64,000 nucleotides of DNA from the NCBI GenBank assembly GCA_019915015.1, contig JAHBBC010000027.1:62001-126000 (forward strand), written 5' to 3'. Positions 1 to 10,665 of the stretch are shown piece after piece. Within the stretch, counting starts at the first letter, position 1. The number at the start of each line of letters is the position of its first letter. The notes beneath the pieces are model-generated. The model was given only the letters and a program-made list of their open reading frames with translations, was not told the DNA's origin and did not search any database. A program made the translations under genes and the position numbers. Source of the DNA: Auriscalpium vulgare. Lineage: Eukaryota > Basidiomycota > Agaricomycetes > Russulales > Auriscalpiaceae.

Positions 1-270
1 GTGCCGGAGTGTACGGAGTACGACCATTTTGGACGGATGACGAGTACAGCTACATGGCATCGCAGCATGGTGAGTGACTCGTCTCCTGCATGATTTGACA
101 CTCACGTTCGGCGTGAATTTAGCCTGCTGACTTGGAGTCGGGGTCTGCGGCCACTCGGAATTCATCGCAAACTGTGCAATCTGCATGTCGCCCGGAGTTG
201 GAGGGAAGCCGGCCGGAGTGGGGGCAAGCTGAGGGTCTATGAATGGTGCGGCAGGACTAGTGCGATGCAT
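1..270 (-). CDS. 5' end of an unknown Pro/Thr-rich protein gene (partial)
   Basis: Two exons are visible on the minus strand: 270-106 (55 codons, phase 0) and 49-1, joined by a 56 bp intron (donor gtgagt, acceptor tag). The first exon starts MHRTSPAAPFIDPQLAPTPA and is rich in Pro, Thr and Gln. The second continues LYSSSVQNGRTPYTPA and runs off the window. A TATA-like box lies 121 bp upstream of the ATG on the same strand. I recognise no family. A disordered N-terminus of this kind could precede a regulator or a retroelement gag; the sequence does not decide. The splice-consistent frame is the main support. Confidence 0.5.
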   Translation of the reverse strand, partial: MHRTSPAAPFIDPQLAPTPAGFPPTPGDMQIAQFAMNSEWPQTPTPSQQAKFTPNVSVKSCRRRVTHHAAMPCSCTRHPSKMVVLRTLRH

Positions 271-390
271 GGTGGGACGGGGGAAAGGCTGTCGAGCGAG
301 TATGCGGAGATGTCTGTAGATTTATACCAATGAAACTGCCTGCCGTGTTCCATTGTGGTTCATCGCGACGTGGAGGAGGGTATCCTCCAC

Positions 391-400
391 ATGTATATAA
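391..400 (-). promoter_or_regulatory. TATA-like box upstream of the 1-270 gene
   Basis: Minus strand reads TTATATACAT about 120 bp upstream of the proposed ATG at 270. A small inverted repeat (GGAGG / CCTCC, about 371-388) sits just before it. The rest of 271-675 shows no coding signal I can support, apart from a CACGTGA box near 489-495. Confidence 0.4.
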
Positions 401-675
401 ACCTGGGATCCGCAAGGCGGGCAGCGTACGGGCTATCATCCACCTGGATGCCGCGCAATAAATCCAGATATATTCCCAGCATCTAGCTCACGTGACAAAA
501 TCGGCTGCAAGGCATATCTGCGTCAAATTTTGCCGTCATATTCACGTCTACTTTAGAGCCGTTTTTGGAGAATGCATTGGAATGCGACAACACAACCTTT
601 TCGTCCCATTCTCAGCTGATTATCATCAACTTCACCGGAGTTGACGGGAATCAGCCGCCGTCGGATTTTCGGGCA

Positions 676-3600
676 ATACGCTGTGCTGTGTGTCTCTGTC
701 AAGGAAAGATGCTGCAGAGCATGCTGCGCAGGCTGGCGCGCGGTGTGGGCGTCCTGGACGCCCACTGCACGCGCAATTGCTGTCTGCGGGCCCTGCGCTG
801 TGTGTGTCCGTCCGGGACGGACACTGCCGAGCACAGGCAACACGCTGCGGAGGGTGGCGCACAGCGTGCGCGTCCTGGACGCCCACTGCACGCGCAATTG
901 CTGTCTGCGGGCCCTGCGCTGTCTCTGTCAAGGAAAGATGCTGCAGAGCATGCTGCGCAGGCTGGCGCGCGGTGTGGGCGTCCTGGACGCCCACTGCACG
1001 CGCAATTGCTGTCTGCGGGCCCTGCGCTGTGTGTGTCCGTCCGGGACGGACACTGCAGAGCACAGGCAACACGCTACGGAGGCTGGCGCACGGCGTGCGC
1101 GTCCTGGACGCCCACTGCACGCGCAATTGCTGTCTGCGGGCCCTGCGCTGTGTGTCTCTGTTAAGGAAAGATGTTGCAGAGCATGCTGCGCAGGCTGGCG
1201 CGCGGTGTGGGCGTCCTGGACGCCCACTGCACGCGCAATTGCTGTCAGCGGGCCCTGCGCTGTGTGTGTCAAGGAAAGATGCTGCCGAGCATGCTGCGCA
1301 GGCTGGCGCGCGGTGTGGGCGTCCTGGACGCCCACTGCACGCGCAATTGCTGTCAGCGGGCCCTGCGCTGTGTGTGTCAAGGAAAGATGCTGCCGAGCAT
1401 GCTGCGCAGGCTGGCGCGCGGTGTGGGCGTCCTGGACGCCCACTGCACGCGCAATTGCTGTCTGCGGGCCCTGCGCTGTCTCTGTCAAGGAAAGATGCTG
1501 CAGAGCATGCTGCGCAGGCTGGCGCGCGGTGTGGGCGTCCTGGACGCCCACTGCACGCGCAATTGCTGTCTGCGGGCCCTGCGCTGTGTGTCTCTGTCAA
1601 GGAAAGATGCTGCAGAGCATGCTGCGCAGGCTGGCGCGCGGTGTGGGCGTCCTGGACGCCCACTGCACGCGCAATTGCTGTCAGCGGGCCCTGCGCTGTG
1701 TGTGTCAAGGAAAGATGCTGCAGAGCATGCTGGGCAGGCTGGCGCGCGGTGTGGGCGTCCTGGACGCCCACTGCACGCGCAATTGCTGTCTGCGGGCCCT
1801 GCGCTGTGTGTCTCTGTCAAGGAAAGATGCTGCAGAGCATGCTGCGCAGGCTGGCGCGCGGTGTGGGCGTCCTGGACGCCCACTGCACGCGCAATTGCTG
1901 TCTGCGGGCCCTGCGCTGTCTCTGTCAAGGAAAGATGCTGCAGAGCATGCTGCGCAGGCTGGCGCGCGGTGTGGGCGTCCTGGACGCCCACTGCACACGC
2001 AATTGCTGTCTGCGGGCCCTGCGTTGTGTGTCTCTGTCAAGGAAAGATGCTGCCGAGCATGCTGCGCAGGCTGGCGCGCGGTGTGGGCGTCCTGGACGCC
2101 CACTGCACGCGCAATTGCTGTCAGCGGGCCCTGCGCTGTGTGTCTCTGTCAAGGAAAGATGCTGCCGAGCATGCTGCGCAGGCTGGCGCGCGGTGTGGGC
2201 GTCCTGGACGCCCACTGCACGCGCCTGCGCTGTGTGTGTCCGTCCGGGACGGACACTGCCGAGCGCAGGCAACACGCTGCGGAGGGTGGCGCACGGCGTG
2301 CGCGTCCTGGACGCCCACTGCACGCGCAATTGCTGTCTGCGGGCCCTGCGCTGTGTGTCTGTCAAGGAAAGATGCTGCAGAGCATGCTGCGCAGGCTGGC
2401 GCGCGGTGTGGGCGTCCTGGACGCCCACTGCACGCGCAATTGCTGTCAGCGGGCCCTGCGCTGTGTGTGTCAAGGAAAGATGCTGCCGAGCATGCTGCGC
2501 AGGCTGGCGCGCGGTGTGGGCGTCCTGGACGCCCACTGCACGCGCAATCGCTGTCTGCGGGCCCTGCGCTGTGTGTCTCTGTCAAGGAAAGATGCTGCAG
2601 AGCATGCTGTGCAGGCTGGCGCGCGGTGTGGGCGTCCTGGACGCCCACTGCACGCGCAATTGCTGTCAGCGGGCCCTGCGCTGTGTGTCTCTGTCAAGGA
2701 AAGATGCTGCAGAGCATGCTGCGCAGGCTGGCGCGCGGTGTGGGCGTCCTGGACGCCCACTGCACGCGCCTGCGCTGTGTGTGTCCGTCCGGGACGGACA
2801 CTGCCGAGCACAGGCAACACGCTGCGGAGGGTGGCGCACGGCGTGCGCGTCCTGGACGCCCACTGCACGCGCAATCACTGTCTGCGGGCCCTGCGCTGTG
2901 TGTCTCTGTCAAGGAAAGATGCTGCCGAGCATGCTGCGCAGGCTGGCGCGCGGTGTGGGCGTCCTGGACGCCCACTGCACGCGCAATTGCTGTCAGCGGG
3001 CCCTGCGCTGTGTGTGTCCGTCCGGGACGGACACTGCCGAGCACAGGCAACACGCTGCGGAGGGTGGCGCACGGCGTGCGCGTCCTGGACGCCCACTGCA
3101 CGCGCAATTGCTGTCTGCGGGCCCTGCGCTGTGTGTCTGTCAAGGAAAGATGCTGCAGAGCATGCTGCGCAGGCTGGCGCGCGGTGTGGGCGTCCAGGAC
3201 GCCCACTGCACGCGCAATCGCTGTCTGCGGGCCCTGCGCTGTGTGTCTCTGTCAAGGGAAGATGCTGCAGAGCATGCTGTGCAGGCTGGCGCGCGGTGTG
3301 GGCGTCCTGGACGCCCACTGCACGCGCAATTGCTGTCTGCGGGCCCTGCACTGTGTGTCTCTGTCAAGGAAAGATGCTGCCGAGCATGCTGCGCAGGCTG
3401 GCGCGCGGTGTGGGCGTCCTGGACGCCCACTGCACGCGCAATTGCTGTCAGCGGGCCCTGCGCTGTGTGTGTCAAGGAAAGATGCTGCCGAGCATGCTGC
3501 GCAGGCTGGCGCGCGGTGTGGGCGTCCTGGACGCCCACTGCACGCGCAATTGCTGTCTGCGGGCCCTGCACTGTGTGTCTCTGTCAAGGAAAGATGCTGC

Positions 3601-3905
3601 CGAGCATGCTGCGCAGGCTGGCGCGCGGTGTGGGCGTTCTGGACGCCCACTGCACGCGCAATTGCTGTCTGCGGGCCCTGCGCTGTGTGTCTCTGTCAAG
3701 GAAGGATGCTGCAGAGCATGCTGCGCAGGCTGGCGCGCGGTGTGGGCGTCCAGGACGCCCACTGCTGTCTGTGGGCCCTGCGCTGTGTGTGCTTGTCCAG
3801 GACAGATGCTGCAGAGCATGCTGCGCAGGCTGGCGTGCGGTGTGGGCGTCCTGGACGCCCACTGCACGCGCAATTGCTGTCTGCGAGCTGTGTGCTGCGT
3901 GGTGA
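676..3905. repeat. GC-rich minisatellite array 1 (108-115 bp units, two unit types)
   Basis: About 29 head-to-tail units. Every unit shares the core GTCCTGGACGCCCACTGCAC followed by CGCAATTGCTGTC and GGGCCCTGCGCTGTGTG. Type A units then carry CAAGGAAAGATGCTGC. Type B units (near 807, 1033, 2238, 2782, 3014) instead carry the palindrome GTCCGTCCGGGACGGAC and GCACAGGCAACACGCTGCG. Length differs mainly by a 4 bp CTCT/GT indel in the linker. All three forward frames, and long stretches of the reverse frames, are free of stop codons, so the very long ORFs here are a property of the unit and not evidence of a protein. A shorter copy of the array with the same right flank lies at 15566-16522. Confidence 0.9.
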
Positions 3906-3950
3906 GTGGAGAGGTTTCACCAACCCTACTGAACCCTACCATGCCCCATA

Positions 3951-3974
3951 ACCCTAAAACCCTAAACCCTAACC
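3951..3974. repeat. Telomere-like CCCTAA tract
   Basis: Imperfect CCCTAA/CCCTAAA repeats directly follow the right edge of minisatellite array 1, preceded by looser CCCTA motifs from 3923. TTAGGG is the usual telomere unit in basidiomycetes. The orientation (C-rich strand on top) is that of a left chromosome end, but sequence continues on both sides, so here it is interstitial. The duplicate array at 15.6-16.5 kb keeps the same right flank with only one CCCTAA. Confidence 0.6.
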
Positions 3975-3990
3975 ACTACTCACGGTTGAC

Positions 3991-4401
3991 ATGGACAGCT
4001 CGTCACTATCACTAGGCCGGTTGATCCACCGTCAGAGGCGAAAAGGGAGGGGGGCGATGCGACGTTGCACTCAAGGTACGCACCCTAGCGCAGCCGGTAC
4101 CTTGACGCTACTGACTCTCGTCAACAGCAGCGCTCTCGTGATCGAGAGCGACGAAGCGCTTGCCAGCAGCGCTCGCGTGATCAAGCAAGAGTTGCCGCCT
4201 GCCCTCGAAACAGCGCCGGCCGGTGCAAGCTCTCCAGAGATGGAGTTGGCAGGGTCGCACATGAGTGACTTCACGGGATCGAGCCAGTCCTACACGGAAC
4301 CGGACTCAGATGCCATTGACCCGGTCACCTTCGTGTCATCGTCGATTCGCGGGGGCAGTGACTCGGAGGCGTCGCAAGAGCCAAAGGAATCCAGTGAATG
4401 A
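3991..4401 (+). CDS. Doubtful 136-codon acidic Ser-rich ORF
   Basis: An intact ORF begins 17 bp after the telomere-like tract and ends PKESSE. Its C-terminal half is acidic and Ser-rich (DFTGSSQSYTEPDSDAIDP), as in linker or tail regions of fungal proteins. It might be the end of a longer, broken gene. No recognisable domain, no clear start context and no splice partner were found. From 4402 to 4780 I see no further supportable gene. Confidence 0.2.
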   Translation: MDSSSLSLGRLIHRQRRKGRGAMRRCTQGTHPSAAGTLTLLTLVNSSALVIESDEALASSARVIKQELPPALETAPAGASSPEMELAGSHMSDFTGSSQSYTEPDSDAIDPVTFVSSSIRGGSDSEASQEPKESSE

Positions 4402-4783
4402 CAAGTTGCGTTCTGAGGCGCACGCCCGTCACCCCCGTGAAGCGGCGCCGTGAGGGCGACAGTTCGGAGGCGAACGGGCAGCGCGTGCAGAGCTTTGGGC
4501 ATGGCTCGGAGTAGCGCACAGCCTACCAGCAATATCACGCCTCCCGATCAATGGAAATGTCCTGAGGTGTGTGACCAGCCAGATGCTGATCGCTTCGCAA
4601 GTGGGAATCGAGCAGACTGCAAAATGAGATATATTTCAAGCGGTGGGTAGATTGAGTCGCCAGCGCGTTGCGTACGGAAACGAAGTGGGAAGAGTGGTAC
4701 TCAAGAATACAGCGGCGCAAGCGCAATCACAACCTGGTCATCTAGACAAGGACTTGAGCCTGACATCGAGCGAGGGCAGAGAA

Positions 4784-5341
4784 TCATACGCACTTTTGAG
4801 CAATGTATGCTCGGCCTTCCACCTCCTGCTCTCCCTGCGGCCTGCCATGCCCAACGCCTGCCATCCCGCCTTTCCCATCGCCCCTCAAGACAGCCTCTAC
4901 GCCCTGCACAAAGGCGACGACCTCGTTGATGACGAGGACCTCAGAGCGGTCATCGGCACAGACAGGGATCTTGAGGGCCAACTTGACTGTGCGCACAACG
5001 GGCGGGCCCGCGTGGCCGTCGCCTTGCGGGTTAGGTGTCGGCGCGAAAGGCCGGTGGGTGACCAGCACGCGGGCGTTCGGGTTCACCAAAGCGTCGATGA
5101 CCTGGGCGGTCGCCGGGTTAGCATATGCCCCAGGAATGATATGTGTGGCGTACAAGGGAGCCCAGCTCTGCGAAGTCAATATCAAGTATAACATGCGAGA
5201 GGGTATTGGATTGAGGCATGGCGCTGGTTCGAGAAGGTAGAGAGCTAAGAAGACAGGGCGCCTGTCGCGCGCCTGCCTTGGTTCCAGATTTGGTTCGAGA
5301 AGCACGGACGCGACGCGACTGCCACCAGCTGCCACCATCAA
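4784..5341 (-). CDS. Unknown protein fragment
   Basis: A minus-strand ORF whose central part (about 5170-4790) has protein-like composition: SWAPLYATHIIPGAYANPAT, then ALVNPNARVLVTHRPFAP and VLVINEVVAFVQGVEAVL. The first 50-60 residues are less convincing, and a splice acceptor (cgcag) lies just before SWAPLY, so the real exon may begin there. It could be a remnant of a larger gene. I do not recognise the family. Confidence 0.3.
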   Translation of the reverse strand: MMVAAGGSRVASVLLEPNLEPRQARDRRPVFLALYLLEPAPCLNPIPSRMLYLILTSQSWAPLYATHIIPGAYANPATAQVIDALVNPNARVLVTHRPFAPTPNPQGDGHAGPPVVRTVKLALKIPVCADDRSEVLVINEVVAFVQGVEAVLRGDGKGGMAGVGHGRPQGEQEVEGRAYIAQKCV

Positions 5342-5726
5342 GCCGCGCCAACTCGCCAGCTCGACTCTCGCGTTGAGGAGCGACCCACGAAGTCTTCTTG
5401 CAACCAGGAGATATTGACAGGGGGACTACGAGGTGTGTGACGCGTACTTTGATGGTTGCCTCGTTCGCTGACAGCGAGTGGAAGCGCTCATTGCGCAACT
5501 ACTCGTGCACATTCAAGTTGACCCTCTACAATCGACTGCACTTCGTCCTGCCCCGTGCAACCTAGCCCCCGCGCGCGGCCTGCCTGCCTCTTTTTGCCTG
5601 GTGACACTTGAAGACGCGCGGCCAGCCTTCCTGTATCCTTCCCGGCGGATCTCCCAGGCAAGTTGTTCATTTCGCAATGTCAACGGACAGAACGCACGAC
5701 GCCGCCCGTTGCATATGCGCTGCCCA

Positions 5727-5994
5727 CCCTCTACACGTCTCGCACTCCGTGCGCTGTCGACAGGCGTCTGCGCAGCCTTGCATGGAGCCACACCAGGCAC
5801 CTCTGGGCTGCGCAGACGTGTACCGACAGCGCGCAGAACGCGAGACGCGTCTGCCAGCGCGCGCCGCACGCCCTCTACACGTCACGCGTTCTCCACGCCG
5901 TCGACAGGCATCTGCGCAGCCTTGCACGGAGCTACACCAGGCACCTCTGGGCTGCGCAGACGCGTACCGACAGCGCGCAGAACCCGAGACGCGT
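5727..5994 (+). repeat. Two-copy direct repeat, period 144 bp
   Basis: About 124 bp starting CCCTCTACACGTC (5727) recurs at 5871 with roughly 88 percent identity. Shared blocks include CAGGCACCTCTGGGCTGCGC and CGACAGCGCGCAGAA. The repeat is open in several frames but shows no domain. The interval 5350-6513 otherwise gives only short, low-quality ORFs. Small upstream exons of the following oxygenase gene could be hidden here. Confidence 0.6.
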
Positions 5995-6513
5995 TGGCCA
6001 TTCCTCGGGCGGCGGCCTCGTTTTTCTGCTTGAAAGCTCAATCGTCGGTCACAAACCTTACTGACCTGCTTTGTTTTTCACCTGCAGGACGTCCGGCGCT
6101 CGCGTTGGACCAAGGACCGAGGCGTTCGGCACAGCTACGAGTCAAGGTGAGCATGCCCGTTGAGATCTTCGTGAGGATCTGGCGATGGGGCGCGGGCGAT
6201 CAGTGCGCGGGTCTCTCTGACGCCGATCTCGCAGAGCACCAGCGTATCCGCCCTTGCGCAAGACAGCGACGTTCGAGGTAAGTGTTTGCCGTCGACTGCT
6301 AGGCTACGGTCGTGGCTAACAGCGTCGTCCCAGGCCAACAGTCGCTCCATCTGAGGCAAATACCCGCACTCCTAGCCTGCGGCGGGAAGAGCTCGCCTAC
6401 GGGGCAAAAAGGCGCGGGTACGAGAGTCTGCCGCCTCCCTGCCTGCATGTCTCTGATCGTATCGTCCGCAGTCGCAGCGTCGGGGCGGCAGTCGGGGCCG
6501 TCGCCAGGATACA

Positions 6514-8298
6514 ATGATAGAACGCACCGTACGTCGTCCCGGGATTGTGTGCATTGCGTGCGCTGAAACCTGTCGCCAGACTCGATCGAAGAAGGCCTTC
6601 TCGCCGTACGTCACGGTTTGCCAGGACTTTGACTTGGCTGCCGCCATAGCGGGTTCACTCGCTCGCGAGCAGGACAGGAGCCAGGATGCGGAACGCGGCG
6701 CAGACGAGAAAGCCTTGAGCCTCGACGAGTCGCAACTGGCGCATAGCGGGTGGCCAGGGGACGACACAGACGGCGCTGGGCCCCAGGCGGCCGCCGATCA
6801 GCAGGACCAGTCGGGGCAGATGCCAGCGGGAGCAGCAAGCGTCGAGGCAGAGCATGTTCGGAGCGTTGGGCACGCGCGAGACCGCGAGCGGCGAGAGCGA
6901 GAAGACACTAAGTATGAAGACGTTGCGCTGCGCAGCCGTAGAGAAGGGGCCCCTTCAGACGAGCGTCCTCAGAAAACCAGGGACAAACGTAGACGGCTCG
7001 CGGATCGCAAGGCTACTCAGAGGGTCACGCCTTCTGGCGTGCCCTTGCCTACGGCGCATATGGCCGGGGCATACGCCTCCGCGTCGATGGCTCAAAGCCT
7101 TCCCTCGGATGTTGCGGACTTCAAGGTGGCCATTGGGAGCTGGATTGCGAAGGCAGGATTCGACGAGGTGGCAGCAGCGTATCTCGACAGGCTTGCGCCG
7201 CCTGACGAGCTGGTCAAGAAGCACAAGTTCATGATCAAGCGTTGGGACGGAGTGTGAGTCCACAATCCCATCGCTAGCTCAAGCATACCGCTGACTTCAA
7301 GTTTGCTAGTAACGGCGAGTCGTTCGTCGACCGGCAAGATCGCGTGCTTGTGCAATTGGCCGGCCGACCGCCCACAGACAAGTCGTGGCCCGATGTGCAC
7401 AAGAGCGCCAGTCGTGCGTTCGACAAGGCAGCGGACATCGCTGGGTTCAAGGAAGATGGCCCAAAGCACCAGCGCGGGCAGTATCACTCGATTCATGCCG
7501 GATTTACGTTTGGCGGAGGCGAAAAGGTACGTCGACGTCTGGAAACAGCGGGCGCGGCCGTGGGTTAACCCGGCTCATTCCAGGAGCCGTACAATGTGGC
7601 GCGGAAGGGCGAGAAAGTTCAGGAGGCAAGGGAGGAGCTGTTGGGACATGAAGGGGTGGGCCGGATTGCAGGCTTCCAGAGCAGTGCGTCGCCTTTCCTT
7701 TCGACCACTCCTCTTACTCACATTTTGCGATACGCTAGGCGCAACGTCCTTGCATGGGCCACGGCTCTTCAAGCATCTCGATGGAGTCGTAACAGACGTG
7801 CAGGCCCGCAACCCACTCCTCCACAAACCGTTCAGGCGAAGCGTGTTTCCTGTGGCTACTTTCAACTTGGGCCCTCGAGCACAGACCGTACCTCATCGGG
7901 ATTCCAAGAATGTGCCCTACGGGTGGTGCGCTATCACCGCGCTGGGGGACTTTGACCCCACCAAGGGCGGCCACATAATTCTATGGGAGCTCAAGTTAAT
8001 CATTGAATTTCCTCCTGGGTCGACAATCCTCATTCCTTCCGCTCTTCTCACCCACAGCAACACACCTATCCAAGAAGGCGAGACGCGTCAATCGCTCACT
8101 CAATACTGCTCAGGCGACCTGGTGCGCTGGCATGCCTTTGGGCAACGGACCGCAGAGACGCTGAGCCAGGAGGACCCCGCCCTGAAGCAACGACTCGACG
8201 AGGAGCTCGCGGGACGGTGGAAGAAGGCGGTTGGATTCTTCTCGAAGCGATCAGAGCTTCAGGAGGATTTGTGGGCGATGCGTGAGGAGTCCCTCTAG
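6514..8298 (+). CDS. TET/JBP-family 2-oxoglutarate/Fe(II) dioxygenase, fungal KDZ-associated type
   Basis: Predicted to oxidise 5-methylcytosine or thymine in DNA, by membership of the TET/JBP superfamily; this is inference from the family. Exons 6514-7253, 7310-7526, 7584-7683 and 7739-8298 join in frame to about 538 aa (introns 55-57 bp). The N-terminal third is charged and of low complexity; the start is uncertain. The C-terminal domain holds the double-stranded beta-helix signature: iron ligands H and D in VPHRDSKNVPYGW (about residues 405 and 407), distal His in LLTHSNTPI (about 458) and the 2-oxoglutarate Arg in GETRQSLTQY (about 469). All four key residues are intact, so the enzyme may be active. 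A KDZ transposase remnant follows in the same orientation about 200 bp downstream, the linkage known for basidiomycete TET/JBP genes. Confidence 0.8.
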
Positions 8299-8504
8299 TA
8301 GGTTGTTTTTTGGGTACAATATGTATATACATAATGCTCTAGTAGATGCAAGTAAATACAGAGTTTCTGGTGGCTAGAATTGGCATAAGGCAAGGCAGGG
8401 CAGAGGACTGAGGTGGGACTGTAGCATAAGGCGCGTGTGACATGGTGTGACATTGGGCTCGCTGTGACCAAATGTCGCGTCGTGCCCATTTAGGCAGGTG
8501 TTAG

Positions 8505-9432
8505 TGTCAATTATGGGGGGAGGGTTTCCCAGATGTTGATCCAGATGGTGCATGGACGACACATCTCCGTAAGCTCCGCGAAGAAGATATCCGTGCACCC
8601 AAGGGCGATGTGGAGGACAGTGATCGAGCACTTCGAGGCACACGACATCGCAGGCTCCAAGACTCACGGCTGCATCTTGGCGAAGGTCATCGCGAGATGC
8701 CGTGGATCTGGAGAGTTCTGAAGCACGACGCCCGCGATCTCCCAGGTGGTGCTAATCCAGCATCTCAAGAAGAAGTCCACGAGAGTACGTCGAATATCAT
8801 CTGTAATATGCATGCATTTTCTAAGCTGGCGGATTGTATCAGGTTTACGTGTTGAGTGGATGAAGTGCCGTGCGCGCGTGCGCCGATGGGCGGAGGAAAT
8901 AACACTCCTTCAAGTGGAGATGCATCGTACAGTCCGCTTCCTGCTCTGGAAGTCGGACTGGTGGTGGGGCCGCGCTGAACTACGGACCGGTGCACCAACG
9001 GACATCCTCCAAGGCTTGGCCGCCTACGCCGCCAGACAAGCATGCATCTACTCAAGCTTTGCCAACACCTTTCGCTTGCGATGGACTCGAGCACTCGCAG
9101 TGCATGGCCTGTCCATTCCGTGGCCTTCACCGTCGTCCAGTCACTCCGACCTCCCCATCTACTTTGACATGTCGCCGGGTGAGGTGATCAACACGGATGA
9201 TGTGATGGACGTGGACATCAACGAGGATGTCGGCCCCACCGGAGATGGAGGCACTGCCAGCCCACCGGTGGGCTCTTCCCTTGACGTACCACCAGGCGAC
9301 TCCCTCAATGACACTTTCGATGCCGACGCTGCCCTCAATGACGACGCCCGAACGGTGGAATTGTCGGATTCGGAGGAGTCTGATGGGGAGATTATGCCGG
9401 AAGACGAGGACGAGGACCCACGCCTGCTTTGA
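8505..9432 (+). pseudogene. KDZ (Kyakuja-Dileera-Zisupton) transposase, C-terminal remnant
   Basis: Two exons read in frame through an intron at 8785-8842 (donor gtacgt, acceptor cag). The first contains HLRKLREEDIRAP and LHLGEGHREMPWIWR. The second contains LRVEWMKCRARVRRWAEE, LLQVEMHRTVRFLLWKSDWW and GLAAYAARQACIY. This is the conserved C-terminal pattern of Agaricomycete KDZ transposases (GEG...WIW, then EWxKxRARxxRWxEE and WKxxWW). An acidic tail ends at the TGA 9430-9432. The zinc-binding and catalytic N-terminal parts are absent upstream, so the gene is truncated. A splice acceptor or stop limits the frame at about 8504. It probably marks the remains of the element that carried the TET/JBP gene. 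Confidence 0.75.
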
Positions 9433-9693
9433 GATGCTCAGCGTTGCGGTGGATGGTGGCCAGTGACTCGGGGATCGGGGCTCATGTCAACGCATTCGTA
9501 CTTATCGTTGTTTTCTGTGTCTGTAGTGAAATATTAGATTGTTGTAGTTCATCAGTACTTTAAGTAGAAAGCCTCAAGTAATTTGAGCCCTACACTCGAG
9601 GACATAGGTGAAATTGTCATGAGGTGAACTTGAAGTGAAGAGCTGTCAAGGTGAAGTGAAAAGCTGCCGACTTAAGCATTATGTGGGCCCCGT

Positions 9694-9896
9694 ATGTGTG
9701 GAATGCTTTATAGGCAACAATATGTGTACAGTGAGTGTATCATCCCGAGTAGACGTGAGGCTGGTGAGGGAGCTGAAAGCACGAGTGGACAAAGCGTGGG
9801 AGTGAATTTCCAAAAAAGGCGACACAGACTGTCGTTGCATGGGTTGAAAAAAAGCTGGATGTAGATGACATAAGCAACGATTCATAGGAATCGTAA
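9694..9896 (+). repeat. 203 bp dispersed repeat with terminal hairpin, left copy
   Basis: About 98 percent identical to the reverse complement of 16656-16858. It can encode ECFIGNNMCTVSVSSRVDVR and ends with a 7 bp stem-loop, ACGATTC-ATAG-GAATCGT (9877-9894), followed by AA, where homology to the other copy stops. The few differences from the right copy include one that would be synonymous in the shared frame (GCA/GCG). The flanking stretch 9433-9693 is AT-rich and shows no gene. Confidence 0.8.
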
Positions 9897-10019
9897 CAAG
9901 GCCGCAAAATACATTGATTCCTGCTGTACAGGGCCCAAAGTATTTTATTATGTGCAGTGGGGCAGGTTCAATAGGCCCGCAAGTGATTTGAGCATCATCT
10001 AGTGTATTTCTAGTGAAAT

Positions 10020-10665
10020 GCAGCACAATCAGGGCTCAATGTAAAATATTGCCTGCTGTACAGAGCCCTGAAGTAATTCATTGCCTGCTGTGCAGCACAA
10101 TCAGGGCTCGATGTAAAATATTGCCTGCTGTACAGAGCCCTGAAGTAATTCATTGCCTGCTGTGGGCCGTACACTGGGCCCCAAAGTAATCTATTAGATA
10201 CAGTGCGGCAAATTACTACGCCTGCAAGTGATTTCTACACTGTAACAGGGCCCCGGAGTAATTTATTCCATGCAGTGCAGCGAATTACTACGCCTGCAAG
10301 TGATTTCTACGCTGTAACAGGGCCCCAGAGTAATTTATTACATGCAGCGCAGCAAATTCCTACACCTGCAAGTGATTTCTACACTGTAACAGGGCCCCGG
10401 AGTGATCTATTAGATACAGTGCGGCAAATTACTACGCCTGCAAGTGATTTCTACACTGTAACAGGGCCCCGGAGTAATTTATTCCATGCAGTGCAGCGAA
10501 TTACTACGCCTGCAAGTGATTTCTACGCTGTAACAGGGCCCCAGAGTAATTTATTACATGCAGCGCAGCAAATTACTACACCTGCAAGTGATTTCTACAC
10601 TGTATCAGGGCCCCGGAGTAATTTATTCCATGCAGCGCAGCGAATTACTACACCTGCAAGTGAGA
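10020..10665 (+). repeat. 72 bp satellite array, two subfamilies
   Basis: From 10023 two units start GCACAATCAGGGCTC at a 72 bp period. From 10203 six to seven units contain GCCTGCAAGTGATTTCTAC and AGGGCCCCGGAGTAATTTATT at the same period. Because 72 is a multiple of three, one frame stays open as a 24-residue repeat. I treat that as a by-product and not as a gene. From 10666 to 11600 I see no supportable gene; a GC-rich ORF piece at 10925-11167 has no recognisable domain. Confidence 0.85.

Noticed and set aside
676..3905. CRISPR-like array
   Set aside because: Units are near-identical throughout with no unique spacers, and the genome is eukaryotic.
641..4015. Giant ORFs of 926-1124 codons in three forward frames
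   Set aside because: They arise because the minisatellite unit lacks stop codons in every frame; no frame is favoured and no domain appears.
5478..6281. 267-codon plus ORF over the 144 bp direct repeat
   Set aside because: Open also in other frames because of composition; contains repeat translations only.
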